Positions 9,240 to 20,749 of a DNA stretch of 64,000 bases are shown piece after piece. Source of the stretch: Oscarella lobularis (taxonomy: Eukaryota; Porifera; Homoscleromorpha; Homosclerophorida; Oscarellidae); assembly GCF_947507565.1 (NCBI RefSeq), contig NC_089179.1, forward strand, positions 2,745,747-2,809,746, in the 5' to 3' direction. The notes below the pieces were generated by a model. That model was not told the origin of the DNA. It made no database searches and worked only from the letters and a program-made list of their open reading frames with translations. Each line of letters starts with the position of its first letter. Position 1 is the first letter of the stretch. A program made the translations under genes and the position numbers.

Positions 9240-11360
9240 AAAATTTGCTTCAAAGTTTTTTCCTTAAACCACCAGCTCTTTACCTTCAGCCCTTGTTTTC
9301 TCAATTTCTTGTTTCATCGTACAAACGTTTCTCAAATTCGCGATGCTTTCGTGTTCTTGCTGTCGTCACCCGCCGATAACTGTTCTTGCTTTAGGAAATC
9401 GCCGTTTTTTGTTTAACCCAACGAAGAATAATCTCGGTGCTGAGACCAAACTTCTGTGCCCTAAGGTAAAGGCTGTTCTCGTGATTAGAACCGAACCACT
9501 TTATTATCGTTTTCCCAGTGTAACTCTAAAGTGTCACCCGCGCAGCTGAGAGTCCGCTTCCGCCATTTTAATCCCGGGGGTTTGCACTAAATTGCGCTAA
9601 GAACACGCTTCTATCTGAAATGTTCGTTTTTCTCTTGAAACACACTATTGTAGCGGTTGATAGGAGAATAACTAAGCACAAACAGCGCGCTAGCCAATTT
9701 TTGCATTTCTTTGTTGTGACATTTAGCTCCAAGGGCTTCTGATCTGATCGGCTCCTGCAGCCCGTTTTTTCTAACATGTTGCTGCTTTTTTTTCAGCTGC
9801 AGTTTCTTCCATATTTTAGTAAGAAGTCTCGCTATTGATTTAAGCCTTACAAGATCAGCAGGACGACCTTCACTGCGCATGTGCGTTAATACTTAGGCGG
9901 GATCCAATGATTACAACCTTATCTGATAAGGTCGCAATGGCCTCTCAACGCTGCTCACATAAAATATCTTTTGACTGGAAAAAGGCAATTTTTTCTAAGG
10001 GATGCTATTTTTTACAAAACGCGTTGAGAGAGTTCGCGATAATCTGAAGAGAGGCGAAGGGGACTGCAAATTCGCTGCCGCCTACTCTTGACACAAACAA
10101 TGTGTCTTAGTAGCGTTTCGCGGCGTGAGAAAGCCGCGAAACGCAATTTCAGAAGGCGCGTAGAATGAAACGCCTGCCTTTTCTTTCATTGTAACGTAAT
10201 AAAATGTCTGCGAAAATCTTGCAACGCGCACATGCGCAGCGAAAGTCTCTCCTGCTTACAAAATCTGATTCTCAAGATGTAGACACGGACTCAAAAATGG
10301 GAGGTGGCTACAGTTCTGTGCAAAGAATCGCGCATGATCGATCGTATTCAGTTGACTAGAACACTGACTAGTTAATTTCTGAAGGCAGTATAATAGCTAT
10401 TCAGTGAGTAGAAGACCCGAAGGCGCAATTGCATGGCGTCTACTGGGGCTGCATATATGTGGCTTATGATAGCTTCTGTATTAGATTATGATCTTCTCTT
10501 CACAATAATTTAATAGAGCTTATGCACAACGTCACAGAGAAATGGTAGCGCGCGCAACTGAGTGGAAGAAACGTAAGAGCGGCGTATGGCCGCACCCACA
10601 GAAACCCTCGTCGCAGCTTAACTGCGCTAAAAAAGGGTTTTGTACTTTTGTACAGTGAAGTTAATAACACAACAGACATTTTAAAGCGTGCTTTGTTTTT
10701 CGGGGACCCTTGTGAAGTTTTCGCGTCTCAGCTCGTTGCAAACAAAACTTGTCGCTTGATTTAGAGGATGTAACATTAGAAACTTGAATTCGAACTGATA
10801 GTTGTCTGAAAGGGCGATTGGTTTAGCGTCTAAGGCGCAGTAAGCTACTTTTTCATCTGAATGAGCTAGTAAAGCCTTCAGAATTAGTGTTTTCACACCG
10901 GTAGGTACGCCAGAATGTTGAGCATGTCATTACACTACGCCGTGCTTAAAGTCGCTTCGCTAGAGAAACCTTCACGCGTTTCGCGGGTTTCTACACCGCG
11001 AAGCTCAAAAGCTCTACGAAATTAAATCGCGTCTAGCTACCGCGACACCTTTGCGCAATGATAATCTAACCTATTAGAAGCTGCCAAGGCAGCTAGGTCA
11101 GAACCAATGAGGCTTCGCTTAGATGCTACGGCCTTTTTTATTTTGAATGGCACGCTTTCTGCCACTCAGAGGTCATGCACGTGATCAAGTGACGTCACCT
11201 GCATGAGCTCTATTCGTAACAAGAAATCTGACCTTTCTTACAACTTTTTTGAAAAGGACTTTAGGCCGACGAAGCTATAATTTTCAAAGTAGAAAATTGT
11301 CTTCTTCAGGCACTTGTAGTAGAAGGACGTATTCTAATATCGCATCAGAATACCTGTTCC
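9240..11360. other. Gene-poor stretch
   Basis: About 2.1 kb with no coding region I can support. It contains one perfect hairpin (10,113-10,144) and a related GTTTCGCGGG...CCGCGAAG pair near 10,978-11,005. This may be a decayed MITE field. Confidence 0.5.
10113..10144. repeat. Perfect 12-bp hairpin
   Basis: GCGTTTCGCGGC (10113-10124), an 8-nt loop, then GCCGCGAAACGC (10133-10144). Stem pairing is perfect. It has no gene context and may be a remnant of a palindromic element. Confidence 0.8.
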
Positions 11361-12320
11361 TCTATTGGACGACTATGTAGCTACGTATATGTCTCTAGTT
11401 AGCGCGGCTTCCGCCTTCCGAAATGGTTGCTCGTCCTCGAGCACGTCTGGAACGGCTCGGAGCTACCGAATCGGGTACTTCTTCCGGAAAAAAACAATAC
11501 GCTACAAATTGAACGACTCTGGTTCAACGTCGGCGCGATGGATCGGTCGGATTTTTAATGGTATTCGTTCCTACTTGGATCACACGATAAGGGCCCTCGA
11601 AAGGACAGCTGAGCTTCCCTTTTCTCCCCTTCTCCCTCCGAACGAACACACGATCGCACACCTTTACTTGAACTGACGAATCCGTCTTCTTGTCGTATTG
11701 CTGCTTGTAGCGAGCTTGAGCGTCTAGGACGCTATTTTGCGCTGCTTTCCCACGCTGTTGAGAAGCCAAGAAGCGTGTCAACTTTATTATCGTCGACATC
11801 CAGTTGAGCTGCAGAGGTCGGACCCGCCAACGCCGTCTCCGTAGGTAGGCGAGCGTCACGACCGTAGATTCGAAAGAAGGGCGACTCCTGTGTCGAGCGG
11901 TGAATCTTCACACGGTAAGCAAAAAGAAGGAATGGAAGGTATTTGTCACATTCGTGTCCGTTGAATTCCACGTGTTTGGTTACCATCGAAATCAGTGTAC
12001 GATTTATTCTCTGGACGACCCCATCCGTCTGGGAGTGATATGCTGAGGTATTGATTTTCTTAATATTGAGCAGAGAACATACTGCGGGAATCAGATCTGA
12101 CAGGAAGTCAGATCCTCTATCTGAAAGCAGCATCTCCGGAACGCCGTGTTGGCAGACGATTTCCACCAATAATTCGACAATAGTTTCGGCTCGATGATTC
12201 GTCGTGGCGAACGCTTCTGGCCACTTCGTCAAATAATCCACAAATACGACGACGTATCGATTGCCTGCGCGAGTCTTTGGGTGAGTCTGTACGTCCACCG
12301 CAACTCTCTCAAAGGGCGCG
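11361..12320 (-). pseudogene. Ty3/gypsy integrase fragment
   Basis: The minus-strand ORF from 12,298 reads GNRYVVVFVDYLTKWPEA, HGVPEMLLSDRGSDF and AYHSQTDGVVQRINRTL. These carry the two Asp (VDYLT, SDRG) of the DDE integrase core. The third acid, normally an E in the position after SQTDG, reads as VVQR here, so it is probably inactive. A frame change near 11,750 leads into RYKQQYDKKTD and FEGPYRVIQVGTNT, the C-terminal SH3-like part. The 5' side stops abruptly at about 12,320, where an oppositely oriented gag piece begins. Confidence 0.85.
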
Positions 12321-12324
12321 GGAG

Positions 12325-13170
12325 TGCAGACGCCGCCGCCAGGAACCGCGGAAGGTATGAAATCAAATCTTATCGAAGCCCTTCAAGCCTGGAACTTGCC
12401 GCGACTACCGACGTTCTCCGACAAAAAGGGGAACAACGACCAAGGCCTGCGAAAATTCATCCGTCAGTTCAAGAATCGAGCCAAGCTGGCTCACTGGCCT
12501 GAAGAAGATCAGCTGCTGCAGTTCGAAGCGCACCTTAGAGGACGTACGCTGTGAATGTTTGAGGCTCTCAGCGAAGCGGAGCGACGGTGTAATGCCAGTG
12601 CTGGCGCTGCACTGATGAAGCGGATCATCTTAGTAAAACTGGACTCTTCACACAGGCTCAGTTTTACAGCAGAGAGCAAGGCAAAGGCGAGGCGGTAAAG
12701 ATTTCGCCGATGCTCTGCAGCAAATGTACGCAGAGCGATTTCGAAGCTACAACTTCGATCCGAAGCTTCGGGATGGAATGTTCGTCGGACCCTTCATGCA
12801 TGGTCTACGATTCCGTTTCAGGCGAGAACTGCCCTACCCCCATCGAATCGTTCATAGACGCCGTCAAACAAACTCGATTGGTCGAGTCAAAGGAAGCCCA
12901 GCTTTTCCGGTCGACGGCGAGGGAAAAGAAGACGCCAGTGACAACAGCGGGTTCAAGTTCAACCCTCGTCACAACCCCATCGGCAGAGAGGCAGCGAGTA
13001 CGTGGACGACAGGATCGTTCTGGGAAGGTGAATCGAGAAGGCGAAACCGTGGATGAGGTGTCGGCGATGCTTCGGAAAAGGCCACCTCGTCGCCGATTGC
13101 ACCGCGACCGAGAGGGAAATGACGATCGCGAAGGAGGCAGAGACTAAGTAAGAGTCGCGTACCCGAGCTC
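12325..13170 (+). pseudogene. Ty3/gypsy gag remnant with CCHC zinc knuckle
   Basis: The frame from 12,324 reads LPRLPTFSDKKGNNDQGLRK then FIRQFKNRAKLAHWPEEDQ, a gag capsid pattern, and stops at 12,552. Further frames reach CRRCFGKGHLVADC near 13,055, a C-x2-C-x4-H-x4-C zinc knuckle that would bind RNA. Several frameshifts and stops are present. Protease, RT and integrase are absent, because a long terminal repeat follows almost at once. It therefore comes from an internally deleted element. It is on the opposite strand to the integrase piece on its left. Confidence 0.7.
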
Positions 13171-13202
13171 GAGGACGAGCTCTCTCTGAGGGGGTCCCCA
13201 GT

Positions 13203-13434
13203 TGTGTAAAGGCGAAAGTCGATAAGGGAAGGAGTGACGTTTATGTGACCTATAGTGTGCGTGTTCATGATTTGATTCTTTGATTAGAGAATGTGTGTAT
13301 TTGGTGAGTTGTCAGTTGCTTGGTGGTCGGTGTGGCGTGCAGTTGGCACGAGCGTCCGACGTGGGACGAATAAAACGACGTGAAGAGCAGCTCGACTGTG
13401 GAAATTCCCCTAGCGGAGGCGGTAGGGAATTACA
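13203..13434 (+). repeat. Probable 3' LTR of the deleted gypsy copy
   Basis: Starts TGTGTAAAGGCG and ends GGGAATTACA (TG...CA). It contains an AATAAA signal near 13,367 and follows a purine-rich GAGGGGGT just upstream, as expected for a polypurine tract. No second LTR was found in the window, so the borders are inferred. Confidence 0.55.
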
Positions 13435-13945
13435 AACTGCCTTCATTTAGAACGTCTCGTAAAACAACAGGAAGAATTTGGACAAGGTCAATATTTGCAT
13501 CCCCGTCCAAGAGGCAAAATGGTGCTTCGGTTGGTACCAAAAACAAGTGTCAGTGAAAGCATTTTTATCACATGTTGTGTATAGAATCACCTTTTCTTTC
13601 GTTTCTAGGAGAATCCAACGTTTGATAACCCAGTTTTGCGTAAGAACAGTCGAAGACTTCCACAAGCATTCTATATGAAGTTTTCCAATGCCAATATTTT
13701 TATTTGAAAAATGTGTGGGCAAGCATAAAAAAACATTTTTAACTTCAGCAGAGTAATTTAAACTATTTCACCTACAAAAAGGGGTCAAAAATAAGATCAT
13801 GGTAAAACTGTGGTTTGTCTGGTTGGAATGACTCCGGTTTCTCTGCTTTTTTCCAGCTGACTTTGGTTTTTCTGCTTCTCTTATCGTTCCATAAATTTCT
13901 CATTTCTGATTTTGTTCTTGGGGAGGTGATGTGAGAAACTTTTTG
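13435..13945. other. Unassigned stretch
   Basis: Minus-strand ORFs of 91 and 111 codons (13,447-13,722 and 13,772-14,107) are open but show no motif I recognise. The plus strand is interrupted. It could be a decayed exon region or chance. Confidence 0.3.
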
Positions 13946-13949
13946 ATGG

Positions 13950-14905
13950 TCCTCATCGGCAACAGTGCAAAATCTGCATGATAGTTTTGCTGATAGTGGG
14001 GCTTGAGAGAGCGTTGGCTTGGGCATATCTGATATCCTGCAGTTGTTCCAAGAGAAATCCGATCCAATCGTGTTTTTGAACTGGGAACTGAAAGCAAACA
14101 ATTTCACCGGGCGATCTGAACTTGAGTTGCACGTGCATCCGACCAGACTTTCTCCGACGTTGCAAAGCCGGACGAGGGGAGCGTCAACGACGTCGAGGCC
14201 AAACCCATGAAGACCGGCACTCTGTCACAAATCTATTTACTCGACGATTACTCGCAACCTCTCACTGTAAAAGTGAAATCGGCTCGCATTGAGCCAGCCG
14301 GCACGGCCTCCAATGGATCTTTGGTGCAAACTGTGACTGTAGCCGATTCAACTGGTTGCAGCGAGGTCCACTTGTTGTCGCCATTAATCGGACTCATGAA
14401 ATTGAATCAGTGCTAGCTTGCGAGATTCAGAAAGAATCATTTAACGACGAAAATGCCCTTTTGAGTCCGAGAAAGAATGCTGCTTTAAACCCGATACCTG
14501 AAGTCATTCGCTGCAACAAATCGTCCGAAGAGACTGACTTTGAATGTATCGCTGATGTAAGTGTGGTGGAAACGGTCGTAACGTTCGGTTCTGAAAGGCG
14601 ATGCTCAGCTTGCAAAAAGGGTAGTGTCCTCCCTCTTTCGGAGCAACCAGCTGCCGGAAAATGCGGTGGTTGCAAATTACTTACCCTTATGTTGGCATGA
14701 TGCAACGCCACTTCGGCCGAGCTTCTTCTTCAGTCTGACGACAAAGTTTCTAAGTCTTACAAAGCTTACGACAACGTTTTGGCGGACATCCAACAAACCC
14801 AAATCAAAGACGTGAGCATGACGAGCCTCGTGATGTGTTCACATTCAATGCGTACGTTAAACGTGGCACAATCCGCAAAGTTGAGAGGCCTTCCTCACAG
14901 CAACA
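13950..14905 (+). pseudogene. OB-fold (RPA-like) single-strand-DNA-binding gene, broken
   Basis: Consecutive segments in different frames look like tandem OB folds. VFLNWELKANNFTGRSELEL (14,070-14,130) comes first. Next, PLTVKVKSARIEPAG then GSLVQTVTVADSTGCSEVHL (14,250-14,375) matches the pattern of an RPA70 OB domain (V.V.....G....Q.VTIAD.TG...V.L). DFECIADVSVVETVVTF then RRCSACKKGS...GKCGGCKL (14,540-14,680) adds a possible CxxC...CxxC zinc site as in RPA70 domain C. More coding-like text (YDNVLADIQQTQIKDVSM) lies at 14,765-14,820. RPA-like genes of this sort travel in transposons such as Helitrons; whether this one did is unknown. Not intact. Confidence 0.5.
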
Positions 14906-14994
14906 GGCCGATTAGCCTCACTGACTCTTTTGAGTGTTCTGCCAGTTGGCAGTCAATCTTTCTCATCCAGAAGTACCCGTTTCATGCCCGTTGG

Positions 14995-15735
14995 CACTAT
15001 TAAGCTTAATTTTTGTTGTCATCTGCTTTTTTCACAATTTGTTTTTCATCTGCTATTTGCAGAATTTTTTGTCGTCATCTGCTATTTGCCGAATTGCTGC
15101 TTTAATGTGACGAAGGTATTGCCCTCTTTTTAGTACGACAAACTAGCTGACTACCTAGGCTCGAGGATCCAGCCCGTTGCTTCGCCTAACGCGCGCGACG
15201 CGTTATTCTCGACAACAGGCTGGACCCAACTGACAGCACATGCCGCACGTGATCCCGTTGGCCAATCACTGTCGAGCATTGTACAATCCTACTTCTCGCC
15301 TCTGATTTGTCAGCGTTGATCACACGATTATCGCTACGTTGCCAATCCCCCACGCCCTTTTTACGTCCCAGCATTCCGCCTGTGACGTCGATAAGAAAAT
15401 AGATGTCCCGTTCTCATGGCCGAACGACTTCATTCAGATAAGTTTCACCAGAGAGCAAACACGATGCTATGCGGTTTTTGTGCTTTCTTAGACGCCCGAC
15501 TTCATACAGAAGCGAAACGGCGTCGCTTGGTCGAGGCTTCCTGAGAGAAATATCCAGTAAACGTGTGAGACCCTGTTTTATCGGCTCGAAAAGTCCGCGA
15601 TAACGCTTGATGGAGGCCTGTATTCGTTCGCTCTTGCGTAGAACCGAAATACGATCGCTCTTCGAGCTCGCAAAGGCCGCTCGGGCGGAAGTAACGAAGA
15701 CCGTTAACACAACCTCGATTTTCCAAGCGTTAGCA
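14995..15735. other. Short repeats and an unassigned minus-strand ORF
   Basis: 15,015-15,100 holds imperfect repeats of TCATCTGCTATTTGC. 15,168-15,226 has a small inverted pair (ATCCAGCCCGTTG / CAACAGGCTGGA). A 118-codon minus-strand ORF (15,414-15,770) is helical-looking (KQGLTRLLDISLRKPRPSDA) but matches nothing I know. Confidence 0.4.
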
Positions 15736-15736
15736 T

Positions 15737-18700
15737 GTGTTTTGCAAAATGCGTTTCCCAACTCTTCCACAACGTCTTAAGGACAGGCAAATCGAAGTTC
15801 TTTCTTTTGTCCTAAAAGGACGCGATACGTTTGCTGTTCTACCAACAGGATATGGAAAGTCGCTAATTGACTATCTCCTCCCCCTTCTTAACGACGAACT
15901 GTACCCTTCGCAGTCCGGCATTCAAGCTGCGGCACTAATAATCTCCTTTAACTCAACTAATCGAATCTCAAGTGCGTTTCCTCAATGAAATTGGACTTGT
16001 CAGTGAGTTTCTCTTCTGCTGGCCACATCTTTAACATTCGCTCCGAGACATCTTTTCAAGCCCAGAAGCAATACTTTCCAGCGACGTCTGGGTCTCCCGC
16101 TTTGTGCACAAGCACCAAAGACACGGTCGAAAGCCTTTCAATTTATAGTATATGGCTACTTTACCGCAGGCGCCGGAAATTCCATACAATCGAAACAGAA
16201 ACTCGTAGTTGCCAAAAACGAAAAATCGATGCTTTTATCTTTAATGAAAAGTTACCAAAAGATCCAGGGAGCATCCGGTACAATATACCTCCAAGAAAGA
16301 GACGAAATTTCCTGTACCTGACTTCGGTATCGCCCTAATGCGACTTCCAAGTTAGTTTTCGAATCACCCGCTTCAAAGCAACAGATGGGATGCACGTTGT
16401 GAACGGAATGCACGCGAAGGGCGTTCCCCAACTGAAACGAAAACTTGAAACTTCCACTGCCGTGGTCACCTCCGATCTTCACACAGATTTTATTGTTTGG
16501 GATACAATCATGCCAAGTCCGCTCGCTAGAACTTAAAAGGATTACTGCAGAGGCTACTACCGTTTTATTCCTCAAGATATATGTACCTATGCGATGGCCT
16601 TTGACAAGTCATCAATGTATACAATTGGAGCAGGCTTGAGGACGACATTACTTGCGAAACAGTCATTTCCGCTCTAACATCCTCCGGGACCAACTCTCTC
16701 ATTAGCTCTCGGTCCTTCTGTTCTCCCGGGATTCTCACTCCCCAATTTGCAAGCCATCTGACGGAAGTGCGTTTAGATAGTTTAAAATACTCGCAGAGAA
16801 TCGTTTTACCGACGAAGTATTCGAAGTCTCGCCCAAGGCAGGCCAAGATCGGCTTTCAGAGCAAGATTAGTTCTTTCATCCATTTGCTGACCCGAAGAAA
16901 CTACGAATCCGGCGTCTCTGAGTAGATCTCGGCGTTCTTCCTTCGTCGTTCGATTTACTTCGTGCCGCAGTTGAGCACGAGAGCTCGCGTCGTTGACCGC
17001 ACCCCCACTCACGCAAGCGCGAAGTCTCTCTAATCGGGCTCTGCGATCACTTAGCGTTCGGGCAGAGGCACGATCAGAAGGAATTCTTGGACAACCCAGG
17101 TTCGCGAGATTTAATGTCTACACCAAAATGTATTACAAACGGCAAAGCTGTTTTTTAGTTTCTCTATACCTGCCCTCGATTTCCTGTTGGAAGACTAAGA
17201 ACAATGTCATCTGTAGTTCCCCTCTTTTTGCTAAGCAATCGTTGAATAACGGCGCCAGCTTGCTTTTTTTGAACTGTGTCTGGTGTTGCTATGCTTGAGA
17301 TGTTTTCAAGCGACCAAACCCGCCTCAGGGGTGTGACAGGCAAATGATGAACTTGCTGACAAACATGGTCTTTCAGCGAGCCGTACGAAAACACAGCTCC
17401 GCAGCCTTTTGAACAGCGTACCTCAAAACACAATTACTTTTTTGAATCTTGCCTGGAGGTCAGCGTACTTCGAGCGAGCGCAAAGAGAAATCAGCAAGCT
17501 TGTGAACGGCAGCGAACGGTCCCAGTTCGCTGAATGAGAGATGACAATTGCTGCTTCTAAAAACAGTAAAGCAGTCTCTTCCTGAGCAGGTCCAGTCCTC
17601 TCCCGAGTGGAGATCGCCGTATTGTTTGACGAGGCATTTCATACAAGCTATGTGGTGGCAGCTCGCATCAATCGGCCTTTCTGTGATAGCGCCCCATATA
17701 AAGCAGAGAAGCTGCTCTATAACATGCGACGAGTTGCTTTCTGTCACAAAATATGGATACAGCTTTTGGGAGAATGATGACGATTTGAATGGGGGTAGGG
17801 CTATAGAATGAAGGAAGTCCTCGAGCGCCCTGACGCTGCTTCGCTTCGGAGGACCGAGAAGCTTCTTCTCTTCGCCGGATGTCTTCCGGGCTTCGAGAGT
17901 TTGCAGTGGAGATCGCAAATATAGCACGATCCGTCGACATGCTGAGGCCAAGAGCTGACGACGTTCTCCGTCGATCGGTACATTCGACCCGCTTCTTTTG
18001 CCACTTTGTGACGAGCAGTCACGTCAATGCAACTCTCGCACAGCTTGGACGGATGCAACTCGGAAGAGTCGTTAGCGATGTCGATCAAAAAGGCCTCTTT
18101 GATGGCTGTCGCGCATTCAGCGGAATCCTTCGTTCTTCTCGCACGCGACGAAATCAGCTTTGAGCAAACGCGACACAGGGAAAGAAGGCATTTCTTGTGA
18201 TGATCCATTTGAGATCCGCGCGCTGGTACGCTAGCGCAAGCTCTCTTTTCGAAAGTCAAGAACAAGTGGCTCCGGTTGCCTCAAACCGGGCCGCGGGGTG
18301 ATCGCATGACGCTCAGTGGACAGTTTATAGTCCTGCGCATACAGCAAACCTAGCGAAGAGACGAGGAAAAATGCACGATCTCGTCAGTACGGAGTTTGTT
18401 ACGGGTGCTCACCGAATGGCGATCGGTGGTCCAGCTATAAAAGTACAAGTGCAAACACTCGTCTAAATGTCTAAATTTCTACAGAATTGCTAAACAACAG
18501 TACAAAAATAATGATCATAGTACAAAAATGGGAGCATTCTAAAACGGGAAGCGGTGAGTCATGCGGGTTTTGTACGGGATACTCAGGATCAGCTAGGAAG
18601 ACCAGCTGCCGCAGCGAAACGACCGTGTGAGGTCCAAAATCGCAGCCTGAGGAAGCGAATAGTTTGTCTTGTAATAGAGGAGGTTCACTGCATTACGGAA

Positions 18701-20105
18701 TGGTAACTGTAATTTGTCTTGCATTGCTTCTAATTCTTAGGATAAATAATTATTGTTTCTGTTTAGGTATGACTGAGAAGCAGCAGAAAGAAACAGCATT
18801 TAGAGAATGGTATCGGCGACTAGTAGAGATCAGAGCCTTGCTGGAAGATACCGTGCCTTTACTGTGTCTAACAGCTACAGCTTCTGCTAAAACTAAACAA
18901 AGAGTTTGCAAAGTTTTGTTCTTAACAAACCCACAGTTTGTGGAAGAAAATCCGGATCGACCGGATATAAAGTACTTATTTTGTCGAGTTTCTGAAAACC
19001 GGGAAGAAACGTTTGATTGGGTTATTGAAAGCTTGAGAAAAAGAAAAGCAAGAGTCGAGAAAGCAATCATATACTGCAGAAGCTACAGAGACTGTGGTCT
19101 TGCACGACGTGTTTCGAGTCGGCCTTCCTGGCAGCTCATCTTTTCTGTCCGCAGATTGCGAGAGAAGTCCTGCTAACAGACTTTATGCGATCTATCACAG
19201 CTCTACTGGGTCTCAAGACAAGGCGTGCATTGCTTCTCCTTTTTCTCAGAGGGATAGATCGTGTCGAGTTGTTATAGCAACAATCGCCCTGGGAATGGGG
19301 ATGGACTTTCCTAACGTACGGTTTGTCATTAACTACGGGCCTCCAAACTCGCTTGAGCAGTATATTCAATAGCGTGGAAGAGCTGGGCGCGACGGTCTTC
19401 CATCTACTGCCTGCCTCTACTATCATGAAAAACAACTGAGGACAGCAGACAGCACTATGAAAAAGTACGCATTGAACACTATCATATGCCGCCGGAACTT
19501 AATTCTAGATGAATTGGGCAAAAGGGTCGGGAACCTATTGCTGTGATATTTGTCAGCAAAAGTGCAACTGCTCTCTGTGCTCATCGAAGGTCACCATGGA
19601 AGGAAGTGATAATGATGATGGAGATATTTTGACAAATAGAGAACGAGCAGTACGTCCTGAAGCGCACAAACAGCTAATGGACTTGCTTTTCGAGGTGAGA
19701 AAAAACATCTGCCCTTTTCCCACTTACAAGAGCAGTTCTGTTGCTACTGGACTTACAGATCGATTGATCGAGGATACCCTCTAGAACAGCAGTCATATAT
19801 TTTCTATTGACGACTGCCAAAATGACCTGCCCGCAACGGTCAGAGAGCAAGCTCGCCTTCTACTTTCTTGTTTCGAGATGGTATTTGGCGATACTGAAGA
19901 GAAGCCTGTTTTATCTGAGGACATGGAAGCAAGTTCCTGGCGTCAGCAAGAGAGTCCGGGGGCGACTGACGATCGAACCGTTTCTTGCAGCTCATCTTCA
20001 CCCTGCAACCGTAGTAGGGGTAAGACTAAAATTACCGGTATGGCGGGGAGAAAAAACAGCATTAGTCATCGGGGAGAGAAGAATGCTTCCGTCACACCGG
20101 AATAA
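15737..20105 (+). pseudogene. RecQ-like DNA helicase gene, split by an insertion
   Basis: An SF2 helicase of the RecQ type, which unwinds DNA with ATP. The left part (15,737 to about 16,010) has RLKDRQIEVLSFVLKGRD and the Walker A TFAVLPTGYGKSL, then IESQVRFLNEIGL. The right part resumes near 18,630 with IVCLVIEEVHCITEW, the DExH box (read as EEVH), ends at a GT donor at 18,703 and continues after a 64-nt intron (18,703-18,766). Motif III-like LCLTATAS, then IATIALGMGMDFPNVRF with RGRAGRDG (19,270-19,395) give the C-terminal RecA lobe, with an in-frame stop between YIQ and RGRAGRDG. A Cys cluster (CCDICQQKCNCSLC, about 19,530-19,585) is the RecQ zinc site. The tail ends at 20,105 (ARLLLSCFEMVFGDTEEKPV). 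Between the two parts sits the N-RAG-like gene on the other strand. Confidence 0.8.
15990..18265 (-). pseudogene. RAG1-N-terminus-like (N-RAG-type) transposon gene
   Basis: A series of minus-strand coding blocks in the order of the N-RAG-type family. First, a Cys-rich N-terminus (CLLSLCRVCSKLI, LHPSKLCESCIDVTARHK; 18,190-18,020) with GSCYICDLHCKLSKPGRHPA. Next, a RING-like block (ITERPIDASCHHIACMKCLV, 17,700-17,640) as in RAG1. Then a finger RCSKGCGAVFSYGSLKDHVC (about 17,400) and NLALKADLGLPWARLRILRR (about 16,830). After that, ICVKIGGDHGSGSFKFSFQL (about 16,470) and ICCFEAGDSKTNLEVALGRY, then a segment with FGNYEFLF, LYGISGACG and PCLWC (16,200-16,100). Frames change several times. Published molluscan N-RAG-TP transposons share the RAG1-like N-terminus; my link is by motif memory, not by alignment. 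It sits inside the RecQ gene. Confidence 0.65.
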
Positions 20106-20124
20106 TTCCACAAGCATCCGATGA

Positions 20125-20265
20125 TGAAAAGAAAAAAGGCCTACAGCAATAGTGTATAGAAGAAAAGGGCCTATAGCAATAGTGTATAGAAGAACAAAGG
20201 CCTATAGCAATAGTGTATAGAAGAAAAAAGGGCTATCGCAATAGTGTATAGAAGAAAAAGGCCTA
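20125..20265 (+). repeat. Minisatellite array, 30-bp unit (left arm)
   Basis: Five copies of a unit with core AAAGGCCTATAGCAATAGTG followed by TATAGAAG. It is the inverted counterpart of the array at 20,468-20,642. Confidence 0.92.
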
Positions 20266-20467
20266 TATGAATGAAGAAAACGTAAAGTAGAGTAAGACGT
20301 CTGAAAATGATAACAATCTGAGAGATTGACTGAAGCAAACTTGCGAAGGCACTTGCAATTGCCTACAAAACTTACGAAAACAAGCGACAGCACTTGCAAT
20401 ACGCTCAAAACTTAAGTAAACGAGCGACGACAATAGCAATTGCTTCAAAACTTAAGTAAACGAGCGA
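20266..20467. repeat. Spacer between inverted arrays, with its own short repeats
   Basis: Contains three imperfect copies of a roughly 45-bp unit (GCAATTGC / CAAAACTTA.G.AAACGAGCGA). No coding sequence was recognised. Confidence 0.7.
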
Positions 20468-20642
20468 ATACACTATTCCTATAGGCCTTTTTCTTCTATA
20501 CACTATTCCTATAGGCCTTTTTCTTCTATACACTATTCCTATAGGCCTTTTCTCTATACACTATTCCTATAGGCCTTTTTCTTCTATACACTATTCCTAT
20601 AGTCCTTTTTCGTCTATACACTATTCCTATAGGCCTTTTTCT
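20468..20642 (-). repeat. Minisatellite array, 30-bp unit (right, inverted arm)
   Basis: Six copies of a unit reading CACTATTCCTATAGGCCTTT then TTCTTCTATA, the reverse complement of the left array with a consistent CC/GC difference (CTATTCC against CTATTGC). Together with the left array it forms a foldback of about 520 bp. Confidence 0.92.
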
Positions 20643-20749
20643 TGTGGTCTCCTCGTCGAGGAGAGTCCATTCGGATTGAATAGACGGAGCCCAACTTTCT
20701 CCAAGAGGCCTCCCAATCCCCACGAGGAATTCATTGCTCCTTTTCCCGA

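Noticed and set aside
15414-15770. 118-codon minus-strand ORF as a gene
   Set aside because: It overlaps the start of the RecQ-like coding region and shows no known domain. Kept only as an unassigned note.
15990-18265. A complete RAG1-RAG2-type (ProtoRAG) transposon
   Set aside because: Only RAG1-like N-terminal blocks are seen. I find no RAG1 catalytic core motifs, no RAG2-like kelch repeats and no recombination-signal-like ends.
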